DNA of 64,000 nucleotides from Paenibacillus_AA sp045062745. Lineage in GTDB: Bacteria; Bacillota; Bacilli; Paenibacillales; NBRC-103111. A program made the position numbers and the translations under genes. The stretch covers positions 186,001 through 250,000 of the forward strand of contig NZ_JBJGED010000005.1 in NCBI RefSeq assembly GCF_045062745.1, given 5' to 3'. The notes beneath the pieces are model-generated. The model was not told the origin of the DNA, ran no database searches, and saw only the letters and a program-made list of their open reading frames with translations. Below, one piece after another: positions 52,643 through 61,337 of the stretch; position 1 is the stretch's first letter, and the number at the start of each line of letters is the position of its first letter.

Positions 52643-53506
52643 ATGAAAACAAGCTGGAGCAGCAAATGGTTCGATGCAGGGAATACAGTCTTTCTCATCC
52701 TCCTGGCCGTCATCACGCTTTATCCGTTCTGGGATTCGCTCGTCATCTCGATCATTCCGCTCGAGGAGTACATCAATGCTTCGATCCATTGGCGGCCTCA
52801 TACAATCGATCTGGAAGCCTACGCCTACTTGCTTGAAATGCCGCTTTTATGGACGTCTTACGGGAATGCGATTTTCGTTACCGTGGTCGGAACCGCCATC
52901 AACATGCTGATTACCATTATGACGGCATATGCTCTGTCCAAGCAGCATCTGCGAGGGCGCGGACTGTTCATGATCCTAATCATTTTCACGATGATGTTCA
53001 GCGGCGGAATTATTCCAAACTATATCATTGTCAAAAATCTGGGGATGCTGAATTCGCTCTGGTCGCTCATCATTCCGAGTGCGATCAACACGTTCAATAT
53101 GATCGTCCTGATGAATTTCTTTTTTACCGTACCGGAAAGTCTGGAGGAATCCGCCAAAATCGACGGCTGCAACGACCTCGGCATTTTGTTCCGAATCGTC
53201 ATTCCTCTTTCCATGCCGGCTATCGCGACGATCACCCTGTTCTATGCAGTCGGACGATGGAACGAATATTTCAATGCCGTCCTCTACATTACCGAAGCCA
53301 AAAAGTGGACGCTGCAGGTGTTCCTGCGGGCGATGCTGTTCGAGAACCAGGCCGCAGCCCAGTCCGGCGGAGATTCGCCAAGCCTGCTCGGAGAGCCGAT
53401 TAAAATGGCAACTGTCATGATTTCCACGATCCCGGTTCTGCTCATCTATCCGTTCTTTCAGAAGCATTTCGTCAAAGGCGTTACGCTCGGCGGTGTCAAG
53501 GAATAG
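52643..53506 (+). CDS. ABC sugar permease, YtcP type, importer 2
   Basis: A 287-aa membrane protein. The EAA loop is LEESAKIDGCNDLGILFRIVIPLSMPA, preceded by MFSGGIIPNYIIVKNLGMLNS, and the C-terminus is QKHFVKGVTLGGVKE, all standard for this subfamily. GGGAGGAC lies just upstream of ATG 52643. It forms the channel with the preceding gene; the binding protein gene follows after 65 bp. Confidence 0.88.
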   Translation: MKTSWSSKWFDAGNTVFLILLAVITLYPFWDSLVISIIPLEEYINASIHWRPHTIDLEAYAYLLEMPLLWTSYGNAIFVTVVGTAINMLITIMTAYALSKQHLRGRGLFMILIIFTMMFSGGIIPNYIIVKNLGMLNSLWSLIIPSAINTFNMIVLMNFFFTVPESLEESAKIDGCNDLGILFRIVIPLSMPAIATITLFYAVGRWNEYFNAVLYITEAKKWTLQVFLRAMLFENQAAAQSGGDSPSLLGEPIKMATVMISTIPVLLIYPFFQKHFVKGVTLGGVKE

Positions 53507-53571
53507 GGTGAGCCGGCGATTCGCGAGAATCCCGTTACCGATATACGATCATTTAAAGGGAGGATTGCACA

Positions 53572-55125
53572 TTGAGGGGAATACAAAAAGTTGGGACGGC
53601 CGTATTAACCTTACTACTGGCAGGCTCCGCCGTTTTGGCCGGGTGCTCCGACAGCAGCGGAAAGCCGTCGGGGTCGGGGGATTCATCAGGGAATCCGGTG
53701 CCGATTACGTGGCTGCGTGCTGGGGACATGGCATCCAAGGTCGGCGATGCGGACGATCGCATTATTCAGGAAATCAACAAAAGGCTGAATATCAAGCTTA
53801 CGATTAAGATGGTGCCCCAGAACGACTTTGAAAAAGTAACCGTGGCGATGGCATCCGGCGATTATCCCGATGTAGTAACGATGGCTTATCCGAATGCTGC
53901 CGTCAACCAATGGATCAAGGACGGCATTTTACTTCCGCTTAACGACTACCTGAAAGACATGCCGACTGTGAAAGCATCGCTCGATAAAGAAGTGCCTTGG
54001 TCGGCGGTAAATGGAAACTACTACGGAAACCTGTTTATGACCTCGCAGGTGTATTCTAACCTGGCCCTCTCGTACCGCAAGGATTGGTTGAAAAAGCTCG
54101 GGATGAAGGAGCCGACCAGCCTGGATGAATTTTATGAAGTGCTGAAAGCGATGCGCACGAAGGATCCGGACGGAAACGGCAAAGAAGACACGTACGGCTT
54201 GAGCGCATTTGTAACCGACGCCTCGGCGCCGATGAACAACCTGGATTTCATTTTCTATGCTTATGGGATGCCATATGCGGATTGGGCACTGGATGACAAG
54301 GGCAATGTGATTCCACGATTCGAGCATCCCTCCTTCAAGAAGGGAATGGAGTATTTAATCAAGCTTTACACTGAAAAGCTTCTCGATCCCGAGTTTATGG
54401 TCAACAACACGATCCAGCTCGGGGAGACGAAGTTTTTCCAAAGCAAAATCGGCGTGCTTCCGAACTACTTGTTCCGAAATTTCTCCCGCATCCAATCGAG
54501 CCTGCAAAAGGCCGTGCCGACCGGAGAGCTGGGCTACATGAGCGCTCCGAAAGGGCCGGACGGCAAGAAAGGGATCAAGGGAGCGGACAAATCCGGCTAC
54601 ATCACCGGTGTGACGAAGGCGGCCAAGGATCCCAAGAAGGCGGCGCAGTTCATCGAATTCCTTCGTTCCAAGGAGGGCTTCGATTTGCTGACGCTTGGCA
54701 TGAAAGACGTCCACTATAAGCAGCAGGGGGATAAAATCGAATATATCGAGGCTGAACGGACGAAAGACGGTTTCGCTGCGAACGGATGGGCTCACTGGCT
54801 CACCTGGGGCGCGCTCACGTGGCCGCTCGATTCGAAATACGTTCCGGCCACAGAGCCGAGCCGCGAGGATGCGCTCAAATCGGTCGAAGTCGCAACGGGG
54901 GATATGGTGCCGAATCTTGTCAGCCTGAAGCCGGATGCAGAAGTGAAGAACACGAAAATTCTGAACGGCATTTATAACGAATATTTCGCCAAGCTCGTAT
55001 CAAGCCCTGGCAATACCGACCAGCTCCTGAAGGAACTGAGTCAAAAATGGCGCTCCCAAGGTGGAGACGAAGTGCTGAAGGCCGTGACGGAAATCTACAA
55101 CAGCCAGAAGCAGGCTAAGAAGTAA
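53572..55125 (+). CDS. Extracellular solute-binding lipoprotein, importer 2
   Basis: A 517-aa family 1 binding protein. TTG 53572 is supported by AAAGGGAGG 8 nt upstream and by the signal peptide that follows, ending in the lipobox LAGC (Cys 25). Motifs include VTVAMASGDYPDVVTMAYPNA and KDPDGNGKEDTYGLSAF. It delivers an oligosaccharide to the two preceding permeases. The nearby sulfatase suggests that the ligand may be sulfated (inference). A GC-rich hairpin follows the stop. Confidence 0.88.
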   Translation: MRGIQKVGTAVLTLLLAGSAVLAGCSDSSGKPSGSGDSSGNPVPITWLRAGDMASKVGDADDRIIQEINKRLNIKLTIKMVPQNDFEKVTVAMASGDYPDVVTMAYPNAAVNQWIKDGILLPLNDYLKDMPTVKASLDKEVPWSAVNGNYYGNLFMTSQVYSNLALSYRKDWLKKLGMKEPTSLDEFYEVLKAMRTKDPDGNGKEDTYGLSAFVTDASAPMNNLDFIFYAYGMPYADWALDDKGNVIPRFEHPSFKKGMEYLIKLYTEKLLDPEFMVNNTIQLGETKFFQSKIGVLPNYLFRNFSRIQSSLQKAVPTGELGYMSAPKGPDGKKGIKGADKSGYITGVTKAAKDPKKAAQFIEFLRSKEGFDLLTLGMKDVHYKQQGDKIEYIEAERTKDGFAANGWAHWLTWGALTWPLDSKYVPATEPSREDALKSVEVATGDMVPNLVSLKPDAEVKNTKILNGIYNEYFAKLVSSPGNTDQLLKELSQKWRSQGGDEVLKAVTEIYNSQKQAKK

Positions 55126-55132
55126 GGAAAAG

Positions 55133-55170
55133 GGCGACCCGTTTTCGAGGAATGTCGGAAACCGGTCGCC
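55133..55170 (+). terminator. Hairpin after importer 2, terminator-like
   Basis: GGCGACC (55133-55139) pairs with GGTCGCC (55164-55170). The T-run is poor, so termination may be incomplete. Confidence 0.45.
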
Positions 55171-55250
55171 TGCTCATTCTAGGGCGAATGCCGGGCCGAA
55201 TGTCTCCGTTTCACTCGTATATAATCGTAACGAGTCAAAAGGGATGGGGG

Positions 55251-55760
55251 ATGTCCGCAGCCGCCAGATCGCCGTCTATCGTTTTTGAGAACGTTTCTTT
55301 CCGTTATTCGGAGCATGGCGAATGGATCGTAAGAGTTATCGATATCAGCATTGCTCCCGGCGAATGGATATCTATCGTAGGAGGATACGGCTCGGGAAAG
55401 TCGACCTTCGTTAAATTAGTGAACGGCTTGCTGACGGCCGGGACGGTCGGCGTTACGGCCGAAGAGGATATCGCGTTTGGCGTTACAACGGGATCGCTCG
55501 GGCTGGCATTAGGCTTCAGCATTGCGCACTCCAAAAATCGGATACAGGTTGTCTTGTTTGCCGCTCTCGCTTTATGGGCCGGAATTGCTATGGTACTATA
55601 TGCCTTTCGCTTTCCACTGCTCGGGCCTTCGGTCCCCCAGAGCTTTGATATCGCTAGTGTAATGTATATCTTTTTATTTAGTTTGCTCTATAGCGCGATA
55701 TGGACGGAACTTAGCCTCCGGTTATTGGCGAGACTAAGAAAATCCGCACACGGATTATGA
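55251..55760 (+). pseudogene. Chimeric remnant: ECF-type ABC ATPase start fused to a membrane protein end
   Basis: The first 50 residues are the start of an ECF-type ABC ATPase (IVFENVSFRYSE, then the Walker A GGYGSGKSTFVKLVNGLL). The sequence then jumps to TAEEDIAFG, normally found after the Q-loop, and from there changes to hydrophobic membrane segments (VVLFAALALWAGIAMVLYAF, then VMYIFLFSLLYSAIWTEL). Signature motif, Walker B and H-loop are all missing, so it cannot hydrolyse ATP. It looks like two deletions that joined pieces of different genes while keeping one open frame. The frame is open from 55152; ATG 55251 behind GGGATGGGGG is the likely start if it is translated. Confidence 0.7.
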
Positions 55761-55814
55761 AGAACAAAACGACTCTGTAGCCTTACACAGGGCCGTTTTT
55801 TTGCGAGGGCGTCG

Positions 55815-56723
55815 CTAGATGCGATGCGTCTTGCGATACGCGGACGGGCTGAGCCGCATGGCACGCGTAAACACGCGGCTGAGGTAAAAACCGTTCGGGT
55901 AGCCGCACTGGTCGGCGATCGAATCGAGCGTCGCATCGGATTCGACCAGAAGGCGCCGGGCTCGCGCCAGGCGCACTTCGGTGGCATAGGCGACCGGAGC
56001 CGTGCCGTAGGCGGCTTGGAAGCGCCGCGTCAGCTGCGGGCCGGCAAGGCCGAGCTTGTCCGCCAGCGCGCCGAGCGTGAAGCCTGTGCTGCAGGCGTGC
56101 TGCTCGATATAGGCGGCCGCATGGTGCATCAGAGGCTCGGCGGTTCGCCGTTCCCTCAGGCGTTCCGCGGCGCTGCGCTCGTGCGCGATGACGAACAGCA
56201 GATCGGCAGCCAGATGCGCGATGGCCGCGTCCGGATTGGCGCCGCCATTCCGGTCATGAAGCTCGTTCATATAACCGAACGACGAACTGAGCCGCTGTAC
56301 GTCGCGGATGCGCACTTTACCGCCGCGAGGAGGAAGGGCTCCGAAACGATCGTTATCTTCGAAGGCGTATTCGACGAAAACGAACGACAGCGGCTCCACC
56401 GCCCGCCGCCACAGCGTCGTGCCAGGCGGACACAGCAGCAGCTCGCCGAAACCTGCAACGCCCTCACGCTCCCAGCGATAGAATTCGGCTGAGTCAAGAT
56501 TCAATTCTGCTTTGCTTGTCGCAGCTGCATCACCCTCCGCCGCAAGGCCTTCCACTAACGCCGCATTCACCGTCGCATTCGTCTCGTTTGCCTCGATCAT
56601 CGCAAACCTGAACGACCCGGTCTGAGCGGCCAACAGGACCCACCCCTCGTACACATCCTCCTCCAGCGAAAATTTCTCGCGCGGCCCGCTGCACGTATAT
56701 CGTTTGACCCTCGCTCCATTCAT
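55815..56723 (-). CDS. AraC family regulator divergent from the PhyH gene
   Basis: A 302-aa regulator. The N-terminal half is a cupin-like ligand domain (FYRWEREGVAGFGELLLCPPGTTLWRR), with unusually Ala-rich insertions (about residues 50-70). The C-terminal AraC helix-turn-helix pair is FTLGALADKLGLAGPQLTRRFQAAYG and LDSIADQCGYPNGFYLSRVFTRAMRLSPSAYRKTHR. GGAGGGG precedes ATG 56723. It is divergent from the dioxygenase gene with about 150 bp between, so it probably controls that gene. GC content is higher than in the genes to its left. Confidence 0.85.
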   Translation of the reverse strand: MNGARVKRYTCSGPREKFSLEEDVYEGWVLLAAQTGSFRFAMIEANETNATVNAALVEGLAAEGDAAATSKAELNLDSAEFYRWEREGVAGFGELLLCPPGTTLWRRAVEPLSFVFVEYAFEDNDRFGALPPRGGKVRIRDVQRLSSSFGYMNELHDRNGGANPDAAIAHLAADLLFVIAHERSAAERLRERRTAEPLMHHAAAYIEQHACSTGFTLGALADKLGLAGPQLTRRFQAAYGTAPVAYATEVRLARARRLLVESDATLDSIADQCGYPNGFYLSRVFTRAMRLSPSAYRKTHRI

Positions 56724-56870
56724 CCGATCGGCTCACCCCTCCACATTTGACTGATGCAAAAAAAGATATGAAATAGTATAAAACACGGCATGGCGTTTGG
56801 GAAGGGGCTGCGCTAGGATGAAGGTATCAGCCGAGTATGCCGGCAAAAACATAAAGGAGGGGCAACATTT

Positions 56871-57638
56871 ATGAAACAGGCGTTGAATATTCTCACGAAC
56901 GAGCAAATCGACTCTTATAACAAAAACGGATATTTAGTTCTGCGCAATGTGTTCAGCGAGGCCGAAGCGAAGGTGATGCAGCTGGAATGCGACCGGCTGC
57001 TGACGCCGAGTCCGTATGTCGATCCCTATAACGCCCGTGTCGCTTACCGTACGTATGCGCAGGGCCAAAAAATCGAGAAGCTCGATCCGGTTCATGACAT
57101 TTCCCCGGTCCTGACCGCGCTGGTCCGCGATGAGCGGATTTTGGCGCCGCTGCGAGACATCTACATGGACGAACCGCTGCTGTTCAAAGACAAGCTGATC
57201 TTCAAGCTGCCGGGCACGAACGGCTATACGATGCATCAGGATGCCGCCTACTGGCAGGTGTTCCCGATGGAGGGACTGATCTCGGTGATGGTGGCGATCG
57301 ACGGTGCGACCAAGGAAAACGGCGGGCTGGAATTGTTCCCCGGGTACCACGATCGGTTCCGCTCCGAACCGGGCGCCTTACGGAACATGAATGCCAAGGA
57401 AATCTCCGAAATCGACCTTTCCACAGGGGAGCTCGTCGAGACGAATCCCGGCGACATCATCCTGTTCCATTCGTTTACGCCGCACCAGAGCGGACCGAAC
57501 CTATCGGACGTGAGCCGCAAACAGCTGTATTTGACCTATTCGCCGTCGAAAAACGGGCAGCTATACAACGCGCACTACCAGCATTACAAGCGGTATGCGC
57601 TGAAGGGCAAAGATATCTCGCAGTATTACTTCCTGTAA
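56871..57638 (+). CDS. Phytanoyl-CoA dioxygenase (PhyH) family oxygenase
   Basis: A 255-aa Fe(II)/2-oxoglutarate oxygenase. Iron ligands are His 122 and Asp 124 in YTMHQDAAYW and His 205 in FTPHQSGPNLSDVSRKQLY, with Arg 216 as the likely 2-oxoglutarate contact. The double-stranded beta-helix core GGLELFPGYHD is present. Bacterial members hydroxylate varied small molecules, so the substrate is not assignable. AAGGAGGGG precedes ATG 56871. It is controlled in all likelihood by the divergent AraC gene. A 42-bp palindrome follows its stop. Confidence 0.85.
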   Translation: MKQALNILTNEQIDSYNKNGYLVLRNVFSEAEAKVMQLECDRLLTPSPYVDPYNARVAYRTYAQGQKIEKLDPVHDISPVLTALVRDERILAPLRDIYMDEPLLFKDKLIFKLPGTNGYTMHQDAAYWQVFPMEGLISVMVAIDGATKENGGLELFPGYHDRFRSEPGALRNMNAKEISEIDLSTGELVETNPGDIILFHSFTPHQSGPNLSDVSRKQLYLTYSPSKNGQLYNAHYQHYKRYALKGKDISQYYFL

Positions 57639-57650
57639 GCGGCCGCTAGC

Positions 57651-57692
57651 CGTCAAGTCCCTCCCGGTACATGTACCGGGAGGGACTTGACG
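57651..57692. repeat. 42-bp perfect palindrome
   Basis: The sequence from C 57651 to G 57692 is fully self-complementary, with GTACATGTAC at its centre and CGTCAAGTCCCTCCCG as its outer arm. As RNA it would form a very strong hairpin with an almost closed loop. No T-run follows, so it is not a standard terminator, though it lies where the PhyH transcript should end and the two-component operon begins. Confidence 0.9.
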
Positions 57693-57755
57693 TTGACAGC
57701 CGCGAGGGAGAGGTTCTATGCTTCACCTAGAGAGGGCGACGTGGGGAGGGTTCCG

Positions 57756-59414
57756 ATGTATTCGCTTATAATCGTAGAAGATGAAGAGCTGATCCGCGAA
57801 GGCATGAAGAGCTGTTTGGACTGGCCGGCGTACGGCATCGAACTGGCCGGCGATGCGGCAGACGGCAAGGCGGCGTTGGAGCTGGCGCACCGGCTGCGGC
57901 CCGACATCATCTTGACCGATGTGGTGATGGCGGAGATGGACGGGATCGAATTCGTCCGCCGGCTGCGCGCCGAGATCCCGGACAAGACGATCCGCGTCGT
58001 GATGATCAGCGGCCATGAGGACGTGGACTACATCAAGTCGGCGCTCAAGCTGCAGGTGGTCGACTATTTGCTGAAGCCCTTTCACACCGAAGAGCTGGAG
58101 GAGGTGCTCGCCAAGGTGCTGCGCGATTGCGACCAGGAGCGGAGCGTGAGCGAACGGATCAGCAGCCTGGAGCGGCACCGCGACGTGTCGCTCACGCTGA
58201 TGCGCGAGCGGTTCCTTCAGGAATGGATGGACCGTGAGCTGGACGAGGCGGAACTCGCGGGGTATCTGGAGGTGCTGGGCGGCGGTCCGGAAGGCGACAC
58301 CGGACTAGCTCCGATCGGACCGGGACAAGCGGCGGAGGAAGCCGCCGTGCATTTGGCGCTGTTCGGGGAGGCGGCTCCGGAGGAGGCTCTAGCGGCCGAC
58401 ACCGCGTCCGGCGACCCCAGTACCGCGCTCTTCTACGGCGCCGCGTACATAGAAGCCGCCGGCGAGCGCCCGGACAACAGCTCGACGGCCGTTCCCGGCG
58501 AGCCGCCGCTCGTGCTGTTCGAGGCGGGCGGCGGCGCCCTCGGCGCGGTGTTCGCGGCCTCGCCGCAAGAAGGCGCCGCCGCGCTCGCCCGGCGCTTCGC
58601 GGGCACCGCCGCGCGTATAGGCGTCGGCGCCGCGGTGCAGCGGCCGGCGCACCTGCGCCAGGCGTTCCGCCAGGCGCGCCTGGCGCTGCTGGACGCGCGG
58701 CCGGCCGGAGCCGCTTCGGCGGCGGTCCTGTACGACGCCGGCCGCGCCTTACGCGAGGAGCCGCTCCTCGCCGACATCGCGCAGCACGAGTCCGCGCTGC
58801 TGGAGGCGCTGGAGCGGGGCGACCGCGACGCGCTGCAGCCGGCGCTGCGCGGCTTCACGGTAGCGGTCCGACGCGCCGGACCGCACGCGCTGCCGTACCT
58901 GCAGGCATTCGGCAGCATGCTGCTAGTGCAGATCGGCCGCCGGTTCCGCGCGCTGCTAGAAGCTACCGAATTTGCCGGCGGGGAGTCGGCGCTGGCCGCG
59001 CTTCACGACGCCCGCAGCGTAACCGAGCTCGAGCAGCGGCTGGCCGGCGCGCTCGAGGAGCTGGCCGACGTGATCCACAGCCGGCCGGACCAGCGCAAGG
59101 TCGTCCGCGCGGTGACCGAGTACATGCAGCGCACGTTCCGCGAGGAGCTGACACTGGCGCAGATCGCGGCGCATGTGCACCTGTCGCCCAATTATTTGGC
59201 TACCCTGTACAAAAAGGAGACCGGCACAACGGTGATCGATGCCCTGACGCAACTGAGGCTGGAAGAGGCGAAGCGGCTGCTGCGCGAGGAGTCGGGCCTG
59301 CTGATCGCAAGTCTGGCGGAGCGGGTCGGCTACAAGGACGGCAAATATTTCACCAAGCTGTTTAAGCGCGAGATCGGCCTGAATCCCAGTGAATACCGGG
59401 AGCGATGCCGATGA
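57756..59414 (+). CDS. YesN-like response regulator (REC-AraC)
   Basis: A 552-aa response regulator. The receiver domain (1-120) has acidic Glu 8 and Asp 9, phospho-acceptor Asp 55 (ILTDVVM) and Lys 107 (LLKPF). The middle (about 170-440) is Ala/Gly-rich and markedly GC-rich. The C-terminal AraC helix-turn-helix reads ELTLAQIAAHVHLSPNYLATLYKKETG and IASLAERVGYKDGKYFTKLFKREIGLNPSEYR. ATG 57756 follows GGGGAGGG. A short frame with its own ribosome site (57718-57771) overlaps this start. The kinase gene overlaps its stop by 4 bp. It likely activates importer 3 just downstream. Confidence 0.87.
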   Translation: MYSLIIVEDEELIREGMKSCLDWPAYGIELAGDAADGKAALELAHRLRPDIILTDVVMAEMDGIEFVRRLRAEIPDKTIRVVMISGHEDVDYIKSALKLQVVDYLLKPFHTEELEEVLAKVLRDCDQERSVSERISSLERHRDVSLTLMRERFLQEWMDRELDEAELAGYLEVLGGGPEGDTGLAPIGPGQAAEEAAVHLALFGEAAPEEALAADTASGDPSTALFYGAAYIEAAGERPDNSSTAVPGEPPLVLFEAGGGALGAVFAASPQEGAAALARRFAGTAARIGVGAAVQRPAHLRQAFRQARLALLDARPAGAASAAVLYDAGRALREEPLLADIAQHESALLEALERGDRDALQPALRGFTVAVRRAGPHALPYLQAFGSMLLVQIGRRFRALLEATEFAGGESALAALHDARSVTELEQRLAGALEELADVIHSRPDQRKVVRAVTEYMQRTFREELTLAQIAAHVHLSPNYLATLYKKETGTTVIDALTQLRLEEAKRLLREESGLLIASLAERVGYKDGKYFTKLFKREIGLNPSEYRERCR

Positions 59415-61242
59415 ACCCGCACCCGCTATTTCACCGACTCCGGTCGCTTGACGCCCGCCTTAAGCTGCGCAGCAAAATGCTGATCGCTTTTATCGTCATC
59501 CTGTTCCTGCCTTCCGCAGTCATCGGCTTTTTCTCCTATCGCAAATCGTCCTCCATCCTGCAGGAGCAGACGAGCGGCGCCTATCTCGAGGCGCTCCGCC
59601 AGACGGCGATCAACATCTCGTACAGGCTGACGGAGGTGGAGAACATCTCCGAGATCCTTTATACGAACGTACAGCTGCAGGAGATTCTGCGCCGCGCGAA
59701 CCGGAAGGAGCTATCGATCGGCGATATTATCGGCGACTACAAAGCGATCATCGAGATCATCCGCAATCTGGAGAAAAGCCGCAACATTTACCGCATTCGG
59801 CTGCTTGTGCCCAACAATCCGCTCTATGCGTCCGAAAACGCCAACCTGTTCCCCGTGTCCACCGCCGATCTGGCCGCGCTCGACAAGGAGCTGACGATGA
59901 ATCCGGGGCTATGGAATGGCGTTACCTCGGCAGCACGACTTACATCGGCAACGTCCAGAAAAATATTGTCTCGCTGTACCGGCTGATGAAAAATTTCGAA
60001 GCGGTAAGCGAGGTGCTGGGCGTGGTGGCTATAGACGTAGACGAGAAGACGCTTTCCGGCGTACTGGAAAATATGAGCCTGGCGCTTCCTTACCGGGCGA
60101 TGCTGTACAAGGGCGATTCTCTGGTGGCGTCCTATACTCGAATACCGGACCAATTCCCGGCCGGCGACGAGCAATGGGAGCGGGTCCGGAGGGAAGCGCC
60201 CGAGGCGGAACAAAGCTCGCGCACCGTGCGGCTCGGCGGCAGCCCGTACTTGTCGCTCTCCCAGGCGGTCGGGAATACCGGCTGGCGGCTCGCGGTGCTC
60301 GTTCCCTCAGTAAGCATTACGAGCCAGAGCCAACTGCTCGGCTGGTTTATTCTGCTGCTGTCCGTGTCGGTCGTCATGCTCGTTTTGGCCTTGTCCGTGC
60401 TGCTGTCCCGCATGTTCACCAAACGGATTTATGTCCTGGCGGATAAAATGAAGGGCATCGAGCTGGGGCACTTCGGGGAGGTGGTCGACGTGGCCGGCCA
60501 TGACGAGATTTCGTTCCTGCAGCGGCGCTTCAACCAGATGTCGCTGCAGATCAAGAGCCTGATCGGGGAAGTCTACACCATCACCGTCACCAAGCAGCGC
60601 GAGGAGATGAAGGTGCTGGAGGGCCGAATCAATTCGCATTTCCTGTATAACACACTTGATACGGTCAAATGGATGGCGCTCAAATCGAAAGCGCCGGACA
60701 TCGCGCATGTGGTGACGAACTTGTCCAAGTTTTTTCGCATCAGTCTGAACCGCGGCCAGGAGACGATCGCCGTGGAGAAGGAGCTGGAGCATGTCAAAGC
60801 GTACATGGAAATCCAAAACATCCGCTTCAGCGGTGCGATCGTCTGCCGAACCCGCATCGATCCGGCGCTGAACGGGGTGGGCATCCAGAAGTTGATTCTC
60901 CAGCCGATCGTCGAAAACGCCATCGTTCACGGAATTAACAAAAGCCCGGACAAAACGGGCACGATTACAATCCGGGGACGGCTGAGGGGCGAGACGGTCG
61001 AATTTTTCATCTTCGACGACGGCGCCGGTATGACTCGGGAGGCGACGGCCGCACTGCTGACACCAGATAGCCCTGGGTACGGGCTGCGCAACGTGCATCA
61101 ACGGCTGCAGCTCGCCTACGGCACGGATTTCGGCGCGAAAATCCGCAGCCGGCCGGGCGGAGGAACGGCGGTTCGTCTGCAGCTTACGATTTTCTCCCGG
61201 GAAGCGCTTCCCATGAGCGTAAGATCCGACACCCAATCGTAG
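59411..61242 (+). pseudogene. YesM-like sensor histidine kinase, split by a frameshift
   Basis: The partner kinase of the YesN-like regulator is encoded in two frames. Frame one (59411-59986) gives TM1 (about residues 20-40) and the first half of the extracellular sensor up to MNPGLWN. From about 59911 the homologous continuation WRYLGSTTYIGNVQKNIVSLYR lies in another frame and runs to 61242, with TM2 (VVMLVLALSVLLSRMF), a HAMP region, the His box NSHFLYNTLDTVKWM, and ATPase boxes ENAIVHGI and DDGAGM. One base missing near 59914-59925 explains the break. Apart from this the gene is complete and undecayed, so a sequencing error or a recent mutation are both possible. ATG 59411 overlaps the regulator's stop. 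Confidence 0.82.
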
Positions 61243-61246
61243 AGCT

Positions 61247-61268
61247 GCCCCGTTTTCGGGGCCTTTTT
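61247..61268 (+). terminator. Rho-independent terminator
   Basis: GCCCCG/CGGGGC with a TTTT loop and a CTTTTTG tail, between the kinase and importer 3. Confidence 0.8.
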
Positions 61269-61297
61269 GTTTCTGTAGAATAAACAGTAGCCGCACT

Positions 61298-61311
61298 TGA
61301 AAGCGATTGCA
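61298..61311 (+). promoter_or_regulatory. cre box before importer 3
   Basis: TGAAAGCGATTGCA is a full match to TGnAAnCGnTnnCA, 26 bp before the first permease start. A -10-like TAGAAT lies at 61276-61281. Confidence 0.65.
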
Positions 61312-61337
61312 CAACAAGAGAGAGGAGGGGCTGCAGC

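Noticed and set aside
57718..57771. 17-codon frame with a GAGGGAGAGG ribosome site overlapping the start of the YesN-like gene.
   Set aside because: No family signal and the codons could be chance. Mentioned under the regulator gene but not called as a gene.
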